This document shows positions 45,316 through 55,241 of a stretch of DNA of 64,000 nucleotides, piece by piece. The DNA is from Aestuariivirga litoralis (lineage in GTDB: Bacteria > Pseudomonadota > Alphaproteobacteria > Rhizobiales > Aestuariivirgaceae). Each line of letters starts with the position of its first letter. The first letter of the stretch is position 1. The notes beneath the pieces are model-generated. The model was not told the origin of the DNA. It did no database searches and saw only the letters and a list, made by a program, of their open reading frames with translations. Location: the NCBI RefSeq assembly GCF_003234965.1, contig NZ_QKVK01000011.1, forward strand, positions 1 through 64,000. The letters are read 5' to 3'. The position numbers and the translations under genes were made by a program.

Positions 45316-46811
45316 CAGCGCCGGACGTCATCATCATCGGCTCCGGCATGGGCGGGGCGACGCTCGCCGCGGCGCTCGCGCCCACGGGCCGCCGCATCCT
45401 CATCCTCGAGCGCGGCGATCGCTTACGTCCCGGTGCGGCCGACCGCGACGACGAAGCGATCTTCGGGCGCGGCCATTTCCGGCCGGACGAGGAATGGCTC
45501 GACGGCAATGGCGTGGCCTTCAACCCCGGCAACTACTATCACGTGGGCGGCAATTCCAAGTTCTATGGCGCGGTGCTGATCCGCTACCGGGCGGAGGACT
45601 TCCGCCCCATCCGCCACCTGGGCGGCATGACGGCAGGCTGGCCGCTCTCCTATGACGAAGTCGAACCCTTCTACCAGCATGCGGAAGAGCTGTTCCAAGT
45701 GCGCGGGCGGCTGGGCGAGGACCCCACCGAGCCGCCGCATTCCGGCGCCTATCCCTTTCCCCCGGTGCCGGACGAGCCGCCCATCGCCGACCTGCGCCGG
45801 CGCCTCAAGGCCGTGGGCCTGCATCCGTCGTCACTGCCGCTGGCGGTTGATCTACCGCGCTGGCTTGGGGCTGGCCGCACCACGTGGGATGCCTTCCCCG
45901 ACACCTGCGGCGGCAAGCTCGATGCCGAGACGGCGGCGCTGGCCGCAGCGCTGAAGCACCCGAACGTCACGCTCCTCACCAACACCCGCGCCACCCGGCT
46001 CGTCTGTGGCGCGGACAACCGGATCACCGCCGTGGAGGTCATGCGCGACGGAAAGGCTGAAAGCCTCCCGGCACCTGTCATCGCGCTGGCCGCAGGTGCG
46101 GTGCAGTCCGCGGTGCTGCTGCTCGGCTCGGCCGATGCGGCCCACCCGGCGGGGCTTGCCAATGGCTCGGGCCAGCTCGGGCGCAATTTCATGAACCACA
46201 ACTGCTCTGCCGTGCTGGCGGTGCACCCGTTCCGCCGCAATGACTGCGTCTATCAGAAGACGCTGCAGGTGAATGACTTCTATTTCACCGGCGGCCCGGG
46301 CGGCGAGCCGCTGGGCAATATCCAGCTCCTCGGCAAGATCAGCGGCACGATCCTCGCCTCGGGTGCGCCGGTGCCGCGCCTGCTGGCGGGCTGGCTGGCG
46401 CGCCGCTCCATCGACCTCTATGCCATGTCGGAGGACCTCCCCAATCCCGAAAGCCGGGTGAGCCTCAAAGATGGCCGCATCGTGCTCGACTGGAAGCGCT
46501 CCAACTGGCAGACGCATGAGCTGCTGGTGGCCAAGCTGAAGGACGTGCTGCGCAAGGCGGGCTTTCCGCTCGTGCTGTCCCGCGCCTTCGACCGGCGCAC
46601 GCCCAGCCACCAGTGCGGCACGGCGCGCATGGGGCACGATCCGCGCCACAGCGTGGTCGATCCCTTCTGCCGCGCCCATGAGCACCCGAACCTCTTCATC
46701 ACCGATGCATCGGTGCTGCCCACCTCGTCAGCCGTCAACCCGTCGCTCACCGTCGCGGCGCTGGCCCTGCGCGCAGGCCGCCACATCGCGGAGCGGGAGC
46801 TCGCGGCATGA
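45312..46811 (+). CDS. GMC-family oxidoreductase (glucoside/gluconate dehydrogenase-like)
   Basis: Encodes 499 residues. The FAD-binding IIIGSGMGGATLAAALAPTGRRILILERGD region (GSGMGGAT), GNYYHVGGNSKFYGAVLIRYR, and the C-terminal HQCGTARMGHDPRHSVVD and VNPSLTVAALALRAG place it in the GMC group resembling sugar 3-dehydrogenases and gluconate dehydrogenase large subunits. His in HQCGTARMG and Asn in AVNPSLT are the usual catalytic pair. No small subunit or cytochrome partner is encoded nearby and no signal peptide is seen, so a cytoplasmic enzyme is likely. It is coupled to the ATPase and SDR genes by ATGA overlaps. Confidence 0.92.
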
Positions 46812-47566
46812 GCGGTGTGGCCCTCATCACCGGCGGCCAGCAGGGCATCGGCCTTGGCATTGCCCGCGCGCTCGTCAGCGCCGGTTTCCGTGTTGCGCTT
46901 GCCGCCGAGCGTGAGCCCGATGCGCCTGAGGTGACTGCGGCCCTGTCCGAACTCGGGCCCCGGGCCTCCTATTTCACCCATGATGTGCGCAACGTCGATG
47001 CGGTGCCCACACTGCTCGATACGGTCACGGCGCAACTCGGCCCCGTCACCACGCTCGTCTCCAATGCCGGCGTGCCCGCAAGGATCCGCGGCGACATGCT
47101 GGCGCTGAGCCCGGAGAATTTCGACCACGTGATGGACATCAACCTGCGCGGCGGCTTCTTCCTCGCCCAGCAGGTGGCACTGCGCATGCTGCAGGCGCCG
47201 CCGGAACCCTATCGCGCGCTGATCTTCATCACCTCCGTCAGCGCCGCCATGGCCTCGGTGGAGCGGGCGGAATACTGCATCTCCAAGGCGGGGGCCGCGA
47301 TGATGACGCAGCTTTTCGCGCTGCGCCTGGCGGGCGAGGGCATCGGCGTCTTCGAGATCCGCCCGGGCATCATCGCCACGCCGATGACGGCGGGCGTGCG
47401 CGAGGCCTATGGCCAGCGCATCGCCGGCGGCCTGGTTCCGGCGGGGCGCTGGGGCGAGCCTGCCGATGTGGGCGCCGTGGCGGTGCCCATGGCCACAGGC
47501 CAGATGGCTTTCGCCACGGGCGCCGTCGTCCCGGTGGATGGCGGCCTCTCCCTGGCGCGCTTGTGA
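46808..47566 (+). CDS. Short-chain dehydrogenase/reductase
   Basis: Encodes 252 residues. The cofactor motif TGGQQGIGLGIA (about residues 8-19), SNAGV, the catalytic Ser in FITSVSAAMASVERAEYCISKAGAA with Tyr-x3-Lys as YCISK, and the PGIIATPM segment are intact. Glu/Arg rather than Asp in the second strand (AAEREPD) makes the cofactor choice uncertain. It is a classical SDR acting on a sugar, polyol or keto acid. It follows the first GMC gene with a 4-base overlap. Confidence 0.94.
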   Translation: MSGVALITGGQQGIGLGIARALVSAGFRVALAAEREPDAPEVTAALSELGPRASYFTHDVRNVDAVPTLLDTVTAQLGPVTTLVSNAGVPARIRGDMLALSPENFDHVMDINLRGGFFLAQQVALRMLQAPPEPYRALIFITSVSAAMASVERAEYCISKAGAAMMTQLFALRLAGEGIGVFEIRPGIIATPMTAGVREAYGQRIAGGLVPAGRWGEPADVGAVAVPMATGQMAFATGAVVPVDGGLSLARL

Positions 47567-47576
47567 CGAGGCTTCG

Positions 47577-49163
47577 ATGAACGGGATTTATGATTACGTG
47601 ATCGTGGGGGGCGGCTCGGCAGGCTCGGTCCTCGCGGCGCGCCTGTCGGAAGACAGCGCGACGCGCGTGCTGCTGCTCGAGGCAGGCCCGCGTGACTGGC
47701 ACCCCTTCTATCACATCCCCGCCGGCTTCGCGAAAATGACCAAGGGCATCGGCAGCTGGGGCTGGCACACCGTGCCGCAGCGCCACATGAACAACATGGT
47801 CATCCGCTACACGCAGGCCCGCGTGCTGGGCGGCGGCTCCACCATCAATGCCCAGATCTACACCCGCGGCAATGCGCTGGATTACGACGAGTGGCGCCAG
47901 GCCGGCTGCACCGGCTGGTCCTACGAGGATGTGCTGCCCTATTTCCGCAAGGCGGAAGACAATGACAGCTTCGACAACCGCTATCACGGCAAGGGCGGCC
48001 CATTGGGGGTAAGCCGCCCGGCCGCCCCGCTGCCCATCTGCGAGGCCTATTTCGCCGCCGCGGCCGAACTCGGCATTCCCCGCAACCCGGACATGACGGG
48101 CGAGCGGCAGGACGGTGTGGGCTACTACCAGCTCACCCAGCGCAACGTGCGCCGCTCCTCCGCCTCGATTGCCTATCTGAACCCCGCGCGCTCCCGGCCC
48201 AACCTGACCATGCGCACGGCTGCGCAGGTGCTGCGCATCGTGGTGGAGAAGGGCAGGGCGGTGGGCGTCGAGACGGCAGCCGACGGCCTCATCCGGGCGG
48301 AGCGCGAGGTCATCCTCTCCTCCGGTGCCATCGGCAGCCCGCGCCTCCTGATGCTCTCAGGCATCGGGCCCGCCGATCACCTGCGCAGTCTCGGCTTGCC
48401 TGTGGTGTTGGACCAGCCGGAAGTGGGCGCCAACCTGCAGGACCACATCGACCTCTTCGTCATCGCCGAATGCACCGGTCCCCACACCTATGACCGCTAC
48501 GCGAAGCCCCTGTGGTCGGCGCTGGCGGGCGTGCAGTATCTGCTCACCCGCAAGGGCCCGGTGGCGTCGAGCCTCTTCGAAACCGGCGGCTTCTGGTATG
48601 CCGATCCCAACGCCCGCTCGCCTGACATCCAGCTGCATCTGGGCTTGGGCTCCGGCATCGAGGCGGGCGTGGCCGCCATGCCCGATGGCGGCGTCACCCT
48701 CAACTCCGCCTATCTGCGCCCGCGTTCGCGTGGCAGCGTGCGGCTCGCCTCCGCTGATCCGCTGGCGGCTCCGCTGATCGATCCCAATTACTGGACTGAC
48801 CCGCATGACCGCGAGATGTCGATCCGTGGCCTCAAGCTGGCGCAGGAGATCATGCGCCAGGACGCGCTCAAGCCCTTCGTCAAGGCGGAGCGCCTGCCGG
48901 GACCGGAGGTGAAGACCGAGCAGGATTATGTCGACTATGCCTGCCGCCATGCCAAGACCGACCATCACCCCGCCGGCACCTGCCGCATGGGGGCGGATCC
49001 CGCCGCGGTGGTCGACCCCACGCTGCGCTTCAACGGCATCGCGGCGCTGCGGGTGGTCGATGCCTCGATCATGCCCACGGTCGTATCCTCGAACACCAAT
49101 GCCGCCACCATCATGATCGCGGAAAAGGCCGCGGACATGATCCGCGCCAGCCACGGGACCTGA
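47577..49163 (+). CDS. GMC-family oxidoreductase (choline/alcohol dehydrogenase-like)
   Basis: Encodes 528 residues from the ATG at 47577. VIVGGGSAGSVLAARLSEDS is the FAD-binding start; ARVLGGGSTINAQIYTRGNALDYDEW is the GMC signature 1 (in part), SSGAIGSPRLLMLSGIG signature 2, and DHHPAGTCRMG with VVSSNTNAATIMIAEKAADMI the C-terminal catalytic part. It differs in type from the first GMC enzyme of the operon and resembles choline and long-chain alcohol dehydrogenases. Substrate is probably an alcohol intermediate of the operon's pathway. Confidence 0.94.
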   Translation: MNGIYDYVIVGGGSAGSVLAARLSEDSATRVLLLEAGPRDWHPFYHIPAGFAKMTKGIGSWGWHTVPQRHMNNMVIRYTQARVLGGGSTINAQIYTRGNALDYDEWRQAGCTGWSYEDVLPYFRKAEDNDSFDNRYHGKGGPLGVSRPAAPLPICEAYFAAAAELGIPRNPDMTGERQDGVGYYQLTQRNVRRSSASIAYLNPARSRPNLTMRTAAQVLRIVVEKGRAVGVETAADGLIRAEREVILSSGAIGSPRLLMLSGIGPADHLRSLGLPVVLDQPEVGANLQDHIDLFVIAECTGPHTYDRYAKPLWSALAGVQYLLTRKGPVASSLFETGGFWYADPNARSPDIQLHLGLGSGIEAGVAAMPDGGVTLNSAYLRPRSRGSVRLASADPLAAPLIDPNYWTDPHDREMSIRGLKLAQEIMRQDALKPFVKAERLPGPEVKTEQDYVDYACRHAKTDHHPAGTCRMGADPAAVVDPTLRFNGIAALRVVDASIMPTVVSSNTNAATIMIAEKAADMIRASHGT

Positions 49164-49166
49164 CCC

Positions 49167-50330
49167 ATGCTCACGCTGCCCACCGACGACCACCGCCTCG
49201 AACCCTACCGCCTGCGCGGTGCGCCGCTGGTGCCGCGCGCGCCAAGGATCCCGCTCACCCGCACGGCCTTTGCCGCCGCCCATGTCGTGTCGGACCCGCT
49301 CAGCGAGCGCAACCCGTGGGACACGCGCCCCGCGGTGGACTGGGATGCGACACTCGCCTTCCGCATCGGCTTGTGGGACCAGGGCCTGGGCCTCGCCGAG
49401 GCGATGGACACCGCCCAGCGCGGCATGGGCGTCGACTGGCTGACCGCGAAGGAACTGATCGAGCGCACCATGAGAGCGGCCAAGGCGCACCCGATGAAGC
49501 CGCGCGTTGCCTGCGGCGCGGGCACCGATCACGTGCCGCTGTCGGACCTGCGTGACGCCGCGGCCATCACCGCTGCCTATGAAACGCAGGCGGAAGCGAT
49601 CGAGGCGGCGGGCGGCCAGCTCATCCTCATGGCGAGCCGCGCCTTCCCCGCCATCGCCGCGTCACCTGAAACCTATGCCGCGGTCTACCGCCGGCTCATC
49701 GACGGCGCGCGGGAGCCCGTGATCCTGCACTGGCTGGGCGACATGTTCGACCCTGCGCTGAAGGGCTATTGGGGCTCCGGAAATGTCGAGGCCGCGTCGG
49801 ACGTCGTGCTGGACCTCATCGCCGCCAATCCGTCGAAGGTCGACGGCATCAAGATCTCGCTGCTCGACCAGGCGCATGAGGAGGCCTTCCGTGCGCGGCT
49901 ACCCGCCGGCGTCAGGCTCTACACCGGCGATGACTTCAACTACGCGGATCTCATCGCCGGTGACGGCCGGCACCACTCGCACGCGCTGCTCGGCATCTTC
50001 GCGGCCATCGCACCCGCCGCATCCCAGGCGCTGGAGGCGCTGGCCCGCAACGACATGGCGACCTACCACGCGCTGCTCGCCCCCACCGTGCCGCTGTCAC
50101 GCGAGATCTTCCGTGCGCCCACCCGCTTCTACAAGGCGGGGATCGCCTTCCTGTCATGGCTCAACGGCTATCAGAGGCACTTCATCATGCCGGCCGGCTT
50201 CCAGTCGAGCCGCGACATCACGCATTATGCCGCGGTGTTCCGCCTCGCCGATGCCGCAGGGCTGTTGACGAAGCCCGATCTCGCGGTAGAGAGGATGAAG
50301 ACCCTTCTCGCCCTGCACGGAATCGACTGA
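49167..50330 (+). CDS. DUF993 protein (aldolase-like TIM barrel)
   Basis: Encodes 387 residues matching DUF993, a group distantly related to dihydrodipicolinate synthase-type TIM-barrel aldolases. Segments RPAVDWDATLAFRIGLWDQGLGLAEAMDTAQRGMG (in part), CGAGTDHVPLSDL, LMASRAFPAIAAS, LHWLGDMFDPAL and DGIKISLLDQAHE are seen; the Lys in GIKISLLD sits at the place expected for a Schiff-base lysine, which is an inference. Experimental function of the family is not known to me. It lies four bases after the second GMC gene and ten before the LacI gene. Confidence 0.87.
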   Translation: MLTLPTDDHRLEPYRLRGAPLVPRAPRIPLTRTAFAAAHVVSDPLSERNPWDTRPAVDWDATLAFRIGLWDQGLGLAEAMDTAQRGMGVDWLTAKELIERTMRAAKAHPMKPRVACGAGTDHVPLSDLRDAAAITAAYETQAEAIEAAGGQLILMASRAFPAIAASPETYAAVYRRLIDGAREPVILHWLGDMFDPALKGYWGSGNVEAASDVVLDLIAANPSKVDGIKISLLDQAHEEAFRARLPAGVRLYTGDDFNYADLIAGDGRHHSHALLGIFAAIAPAASQALEALARNDMATYHALLAPTVPLSREIFRAPTRFYKAGIAFLSWLNGYQRHFIMPAGFQSSRDITHYAAVFRLADAAGLLTKPDLAVERMKTLLALHGID

Positions 50331-50340
50331 CCGAATCGCC

Positions 50341-51354
50341 ATGGACCGCAGACCCACCATCATCGACGTGGCGCGCGAGGCGGGGGTTTCCAAGTCGACG
50401 GTGAGCCTCGTGCTGCAGAACAGCCCCAGCGTGCGCGCCGAGACGCGCGCCGAGGTGCGTGCCGCGATGGCGCGCCTCGGCTATGTCTACAACCGTTCCG
50501 CCGCCATGATGCGCTCGTCCAGCGCGGGCCTCATCGGCCTCGTCATCAATGACCTGCGCAATCCCTTCTTCACCGAGTTCGCAACCTCGCTGCAGATGGC
50601 GCTGTCGGCGCGCGGTTTCGCCACGGTCATCGCCAACACCGATGAAAGCCCGGACCTGCAGGTGCAGGTGATCTCCGCCATGCTCGAGCATGGCGTCTCG
50701 GCGCTCATCATTTCGCCAGCCTATGGCGACGGCGACACGGCCTTCGAGATGATCGAGCGTGCCGGCGTTCCCGCCATGCAGGTGCTGCGCAAGGTGAACC
50801 CCCGCACGGAGCGCTTTCCCTTCGCCGCACCGGACTACATGGCGGGTGGACTTCTCGCCGCGCGCCACCTCCTGGCTGAAGGCTGCCGCCGCATTGCCTT
50901 CGTCGGCGGCATGTCCGACCGGGGCGTGACGCAGGAGCGCATGGCGGGCTATCTCTCGGAGCTGGACCGGGCGGGGCTCGAGCCCTTTGCCCTCCATGGC
51001 CGCGCGACGCGCGCCTTCGGCCGCGAAGCCGCACGGCAGCTCCTCGCCCGGCAGCCCCGCCTGGATGGCGCCATCTGCTTCAATGACATGGTCGCCCTGG
51101 GCATGATGTCCGGATTTGCGGAAGCCGGGCACACCGTGGGCAGCGCCTTCCGGATCGTGGGCTTCGACAATATCGAGGAGGCGGCGCAGGCCTATCCGTC
51201 CCTGACGTCAATCGGTTGCGGCATCGCGGATTTCGGCGTGCGCATCGCCGCCACCGTTCTCGGCTGGCTGCAGGACGGAACCGTGCCGCCACCGGAACTC
51301 CGCACGCCCGTCGAATTGCTGGTGCGCCGCTCGAGCGGTCTGACGCAGGCCTGA
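50341..51354 (+). CDS. LacI-family transcriptional regulator
   Basis: Encodes 337 residues. The N-terminal HTH begins TIIDVAREAGVSKSTVSLVLQNSPSVR and the hinge helix follows (residues 1-60). The periplasmic-binding-like core has IGLVINDLRNPFFTEFATSLQMAL, ALIISPAYGDGDT, RIAFVGGMSDRG and ICFNDMVALGMMSG. It probably represses the operon through the tandem operators at 37548-37573 and releases DNA on binding the transported sugar or a pathway intermediate. The weak hairpin GGGGC-TGCGC-GCCCC (51357-51371) after it might help end transcription. Confidence 0.94.
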   Translation: MDRRPTIIDVAREAGVSKSTVSLVLQNSPSVRAETRAEVRAAMARLGYVYNRSAAMMRSSSAGLIGLVINDLRNPFFTEFATSLQMALSARGFATVIANTDESPDLQVQVISAMLEHGVSALIISPAYGDGDTAFEMIERAGVPAMQVLRKVNPRTERFPFAAPDYMAGGLLAARHLLAEGCRRIAFVGGMSDRGVTQERMAGYLSELDRAGLEPFALHGRATRAFGREAARQLLARQPRLDGAICFNDMVALGMMSGFAEAGHTVGSAFRIVGFDNIEEAAQAYPSLTSIGCGIADFGVRIAATVLGWLQDGTVPPPELRTPVELLVRRSSGLTQA

Positions 51355-51410
51355 GAGGGGCTGCGCGCCCCGGCAACACCCGGCCCCCTGCCGTGGGCTG
51401 TGTGAATGCC

Positions 51411-52886
51411 TCACCTGCCCGAAACGGCGCGGTCCACGAAGGCCAGGATCCGGCTTTCCATGTAGGGGTAGAAGGGGTTCCAGTGCTGCCGCGTCATGGC
51501 GCTGTCGGGAATCTCCAGCCGGCCCTTCTCGCCCCGCAGCACGGCGCGCCCGAGGTTGAGGCTGTTGAGCCGGGTGGCCCGCCCGTCCCCGTAGAGAGGG
51601 TCCTCTGGCGGGAAAGGCAGCGCAATATGGGCGAGGGAGTAGACGTCCCTGGGCCAGCTCAGCCCCGTGTCCTCGGTCGTGACGGCATCAGCCATCGGCA
51701 GGCGCCGACGCACCACGGCCGCCAGGTCCTGCGGGGTGCGGTTGGTCAGGATGCTCACGGTGTAGCGGTGCGGCGGCCCGGCCAGCGCGGTGTCGAAGCC
51801 GGCGGGCTGGATGACGAGGCCCTCGGTTTCGAACACCCTGTTGACGTCGAAGAGCACGAGTTCCGCGTCATCCGACTCGAGACGGTCGAACAGTTCGCGC
51901 TTGACGGCCGTCGCGGTGACCGTCGCATCCGCTTCGGACTGGAAGGCGAGAATGGGCGGAACTTCCTTGAGGCGCCCGGCCGCCGCCACTGCGCTGATCT
52001 GCGCCTGCACCAGTTGCGTCATGCGGTAGGCCTGTGCCCCGGCATTGACGGCAAAGGAGTTGTATTTGAAGGGATCGAATTCGGCCTCGATCGAATCCCA
52101 TGCGAGTTCTGCGGTACCCAGGATCTCGCCGATCCAGGCCTGCCAGCTCGCCAGAGCCGCAACCGGTGAAATGCCGACCTCGGGCGAGATCAGCACCAGC
52201 GCCGCAGGCCGCTCCGCACGTCCGGCATTGATCGCCGCGAAAGTGTGGTGAAGTGCCAGCGCCGCGCCATTCGAGTAGCCGACGATGATGACCGGCTTGC
52301 CCGGCAGCTCCCGATGGAGGTGGGCCATGGCCAGCGCCACCGCCGCATTCATGTCTTCCGCGGTTGTCAGCCGCAGGCCGCTGGGGGCCGTCCCATGTCC
52401 CGGAATGCGCAGGCCGAGGACCTGCCCGCCCCTTGCATGGAGCGCTTCGCCGAGGGCGCGCAGGCTGTAGGGGCTGTCGGAATAGCCGTGCAGCAGGAGC
52501 ACGCCAAAGCGGGCATCGTGCACAGTCCACTCGAAGCTGCGGTTCCAGTTCACCGGCCACTGCGCCGGGTCGGACCTGCTGCCCGCGCTGAAGCGGTTGA
52601 ACCTTGTCCGCGCGGCCGCCGGAACGCGCTGGATGATCTCCGCGTCGAGCTGCCGGAACAGGGCGTCCTCGCGCGCGAGGTACTGCTGCCAGTCCGTCAC
52701 GCCCGCGCCTGCCGTGAACTCGTCGCTGAGCAGGGTCTCATGCCAGATGCTGAGCGCGGGCCGATAGGAGATGTAGATGGCCGCGGCGGCGGCGAGCGAA
52801 ATGCACGCCCCCATCAGCATCAGCAGGACGGGCACTCCCACTCTCACCCAAATATGGCGCAGCAACGGCCAATCTCCATGTTCCAT
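51411..52886 (-). CDS. Membrane-anchored alpha/beta hydrolase
   Basis: Encodes 491 residues from the ATG at 52886, chosen for GGAGG six bases ahead. One hydrophobic segment (VPVLLMLMGACISLAAAAAIYISY, about residues 22-45) suggests a signal anchor; the Cys in MGACIS could even be a lipobox. The hydrolase part has LLLHGYSDSPYSLRAL (oxyanion), GYSNGAALALHHTF (nucleophile Ser) and FQSEADATVTATAV (acid), and a C-terminal extension of about 120 residues. An extracytoplasmic lipase or esterase is likely. It converges with the LacI gene and diverges from the betaine transporter operon. Confidence 0.88.
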   Translation of the reverse strand: MEHGDWPLLRHIWVRVGVPVLLMLMGACISLAAAAAIYISYRPALSIWHETLLSDEFTAGAGVTDWQQYLAREDALFRQLDAEIIQRVPAAARTRFNRFSAGSRSDPAQWPVNWNRSFEWTVHDARFGVLLLHGYSDSPYSLRALGEALHARGGQVLGLRIPGHGTAPSGLRLTTAEDMNAAVALAMAHLHRELPGKPVIIVGYSNGAALALHHTFAAINAGRAERPAALVLISPEVGISPVAALASWQAWIGEILGTAELAWDSIEAEFDPFKYNSFAVNAGAQAYRMTQLVQAQISAVAAAGRLKEVPPILAFQSEADATVTATAVKRELFDRLESDDAELVLFDVNRVFETEGLVIQPAGFDTALAGPPHRYTVSILTNRTPQDLAAVVRRRLPMADAVTTEDTGLSWPRDVYSLAHIALPFPPEDPLYGDGRATRLNSLNLGRAVLRGEKGRLEIPDSAMTRQHWNPFYPYMESRILAFVDRAVSGR

Positions 52887-53185
52887 GCCCGCCTCCACGC
52901 GAAGCACGACGGCGCGATCCCCGGACGTCGCAACCCGCCACGTGCGACCCGCAACCTGGCGTCTTTATCCGGCTTCGGCGCAGGCAGCAAAGCGCATCGG
53001 CGACGACGTGCCCCGCAAATCGGAACGGTGATGAGCTTTCTCCTGCGCCCGGAGCATGCCGTCCCGGCACGATCCGGGAAGTGCGATTCCTGGAAAGCCC
53101 GCGATTGACTCTGCGCCAAGCATGGGGCGACACTGTTTTGCAAGGCCGGCGATCAAGACACGGCGACACACAGGAGAGGGAACAA
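52887..53185. other. Intergenic region upstream of the betaine-type ABC operon
   Basis: These 299 bases separate the divergent hydrolase and binding-protein genes. Apart from the promoter at 53105 and the ribosome site AGGAGAGGG near 53172, no RNA gene, terminator or clear operator was recognised. Short open frames here look like chance. Confidence 0.4.
53105..53134 (+). promoter_or_regulatory. Candidate promoter of the betaine-type ABC operon
   Basis: TTGACT (53105-53110) is followed after 18 bases by GACACT (53129-53134), a good -35 box with a poor -10 box. It lies about 50 bases before the ATG at 53186, which would leave a short leader. Confidence 0.4.
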
Positions 53186-54154
53186 ATGAGCGAATTAAGT
53201 GGCTGGAAGTCAAGGATTTTAGCCGTCACCGCGGTGGTGGCGATGGCGTTGGCGCCGCTGCCGGCCAAGGCGGTGGAATCCAACGATCCGATCAAGATCG
53301 CGTTGTTCGACTGGACCAGCGTGAACCTCAATGCCCGAATTCTGGGCGATATTCTCGAGAAGCTGGGCTACACCGTCGAGTATCCGACGGGCGATTACCT
53401 GTCCTCGCTGACCACCGGCCTCACCAATGGCGACATCACGGTCGGCATGGAATACTGGGATACCACGGCTGGCGAAGCCATGAAGGCATCCGATGCCACC
53501 GGCCAGACCGAGAAGCTCGGCATGCTCGGCCCCAAGGCCAAGGAGGAGTGGTGGTATCCGCTCTACATGAAGGAGAAATGCCCCGGCCTTCCCAACTGGG
53601 AGGCGCTGAAGGACCCGAAATGCGCCGAGGCCTTCTCCACCCCGGAGACGGCCCCCAACGGGCGCTACCTGGGCGGCCCGGTGACCTGGGAAGGCTTCGA
53701 CGACGAACGCGTCGTCGCCCTCAACCTGCCCTTCACCGTCATCCATGCCGGCACCGATGCGGCGATGTTCGCGGAACTCGACTCCGCCTACCAGCGCAAG
53801 GCGCCGATCATGCTGTGGATCTATTCGCCGCACTGGGCCCCCGCCAAGTATGAAGGCGAGTGGGTGCAGTTCCCGGAATACTCGCCTGAGTGCTACAGCG
53901 ATCCCAAGGCCGGCGTGAACCCCGACAAGGCCTATGACTGCGGCAAGCCGCATGGCGAGATCTGGAAATATGCCTGGGGCGGCATGAAGGACAAGTGGCC
54001 CGTCGCCTACAAGGTCGCCAAGAACTACCAGATCGACACCAACGAGCTGAATGCCATGTCGGGCCAGGTCGATCTCGACGGCAAGACCATCGAGGAGGTC
54101 GCCGCAGCCTGGGTCGCTGCCAACGAGCCCAAGTGGAGGGCCTGGGCGCAGTGA
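53186..54154 (+). CDS. Glycine betaine/choline-type ABC substrate-binding protein (OpuAC family)
   Basis: Encodes 322 residues from the ATG at 53186 with AGGAGAGGG ahead. A signal peptide (about residues 9-28, SRILAVTAVVAMALAPLPAKA in part) precedes the OpuAC domain: IKIALFDWTSVNLNARILGDILEKLGY and DITVGMEYWDTTAGEA. Many Trp and Tyr residues (EEWWYPLYM, VTWEGFDD, MLWIYSPHWAPAKYEGEW) could form the aromatic box that binds trimethylammonium groups. Ligand may be glycine betaine, choline, proline betaine or another quaternary amine. It heads an operon with ATPase, fused permease, a demethylating flavoenzyme and a kinase. Confidence 0.92.
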   Translation: MSELSGWKSRILAVTAVVAMALAPLPAKAVESNDPIKIALFDWTSVNLNARILGDILEKLGYTVEYPTGDYLSSLTTGLTNGDITVGMEYWDTTAGEAMKASDATGQTEKLGMLGPKAKEEWWYPLYMKEKCPGLPNWEALKDPKCAEAFSTPETAPNGRYLGGPVTWEGFDDERVVALNLPFTVIHAGTDAAMFAELDSAYQRKAPIMLWIYSPHWAPAKYEGEWVQFPEYSPECYSDPKAGVNPDKAYDCGKPHGEIWKYAWGGMKDKWPVAYKVAKNYQIDTNELNAMSGQVDLDGKTIEEVAAAWVAANEPKWRAWAQ

Positions 54155-54173
54155 TGCGCGCCAGGCGTCGTGC

Positions 54174-55241
54174 ATGAACAACACGGCCTCGGGCGCGGCG
54201 CCGCCGCGCCCGGTCAAACTCTCCTGCCACGGGCTGTGGAAGGTGTTTGGCCCCAATGCAGCACAGTTCCTTGCCGCCCATGGCGGCAAGGTCACCTCTG
54301 CCGATCTCGAAAGGGCCCACATGGTGGGGGCCGTCCGCAACGCCTCGATCGAGGTGCGCGAGGGCGAGACCTTCATCATCATGGGACTGTCGGGGTCCGG
54401 CAAGTCGACGCTGGTACGCTGCCTGTCACGGCTGATCGAGCCGACGATGGGAGAGCTCACCGTCGACGGCCAGGACCTGCTGACCATGACGGAAGCGGAA
54501 CTGATCGACATCAGGCGCCACAAGATGGGCATGGTGTTCCAGCACTTCGCGTTGCTCCCGCACCTCAACGTGCTCGACAACGTCGCCTTTCCGCTGATGA
54601 TCCAGGGCGTCGCCCGCAAGGCGCGCGAAGAGCGCGCCATGCAGATGATCGAGCTCGTCAGCCTCAAGGGCCGCGAGCGCCGCTTCCCGGCCGAGCTTTC
54701 GGGCGGCCAGCAGCAGCGCGTGGGCATCGCCCGATCGCTCGCCGTCGAGCCCGAGATCTGGTTCCTCGATGAACCCTTCTCGGCCCTCGACCCGCTGATC
54801 CGCCGCGAGATGCAGGCCGAGCTCATCCGCCTGCAGAACGTGCTGAAGAAGACCATCATCTTCATCACCCACGACTTCGACGAGGCGATCCGCCTCGCCG
54901 ACCGCATCGCCATCATGAAGGATGGCGAGATCATCCAGATCGGCAGGCCGGAGGACCTGGTGAGTAACCCGGCAACCGACTACGTCGCCAAGTTCACCCA
55001 GGACGTCAATCGTGCGCGGGTGCTGTCGGCGGGCGGCATCATGCGGCAAAGCTCGCCGGCAGCCGCGTCGCTGCGGCGCGTGCAGGCAGCCCAGAAGGTC
55101 GAGAGCTTCGCCGCCGAGATCGTCGAGTCGGCCCAGCCCTTCGCCGTCGAGGACGCGGCCGGCAGGATCGTGGGCGAGGTCATGCCGCGCGACGTGCTCG
55201 ACGTGCTCACCGGCAGGGGACGGGAGCCGTTGCGTGACTGA
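54174..55241 (+). CDS. Betaine-type ABC transporter ATP-binding protein (ProV/OpuAA-like)
   Basis: Encodes 355 residues from the ATG at 54174. An N-terminal extension typical of ProV (CHGLWKVFGPNA) precedes Walker A GLSGSGKST, Q-loop VFQHFALLPHLNVL, signature [15 protein letters not shown], Walker B IWFLDEPFSALDPLIRREMQ and H-loop FITHDFDEAIRLAD. The C-terminus is short: one degenerate CBS-like segment (AVEDAAGRIVGEVMPRDVLDVL) instead of the two CBS domains of OpuA-type osmosensors. It overlaps the permease gene by eight bases. Confidence 0.94.
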   Translation: MNNTASGAAPPRPVKLSCHGLWKVFGPNAAQFLAAHGGKVTSADLERAHMVGAVRNASIEVREGETFIIMGLSGSGKSTLVRCLSRLIEPTMGELTVDGQDLLTMTEAELIDIRRHKMGMVFQHFALLPHLNVLDNVAFPLMIQGVARKAREERAMQMIELVSLKGRERRFPAELSGGQQQRVGIARSLAVEPEIWFLDEPFSALDPLIRREMQAELIRLQNVLKKTIIFITHDFDEAIRLADRIAIMKDGEIIQIGRPEDLVSNPATDYVAKFTQDVNRARVLSAGGIMRQSSPAAASLRRVQAAQKVESFAAEIVESAQPFAVEDAAGRIVGEVMPRDVLDVLTGRGREPLRD

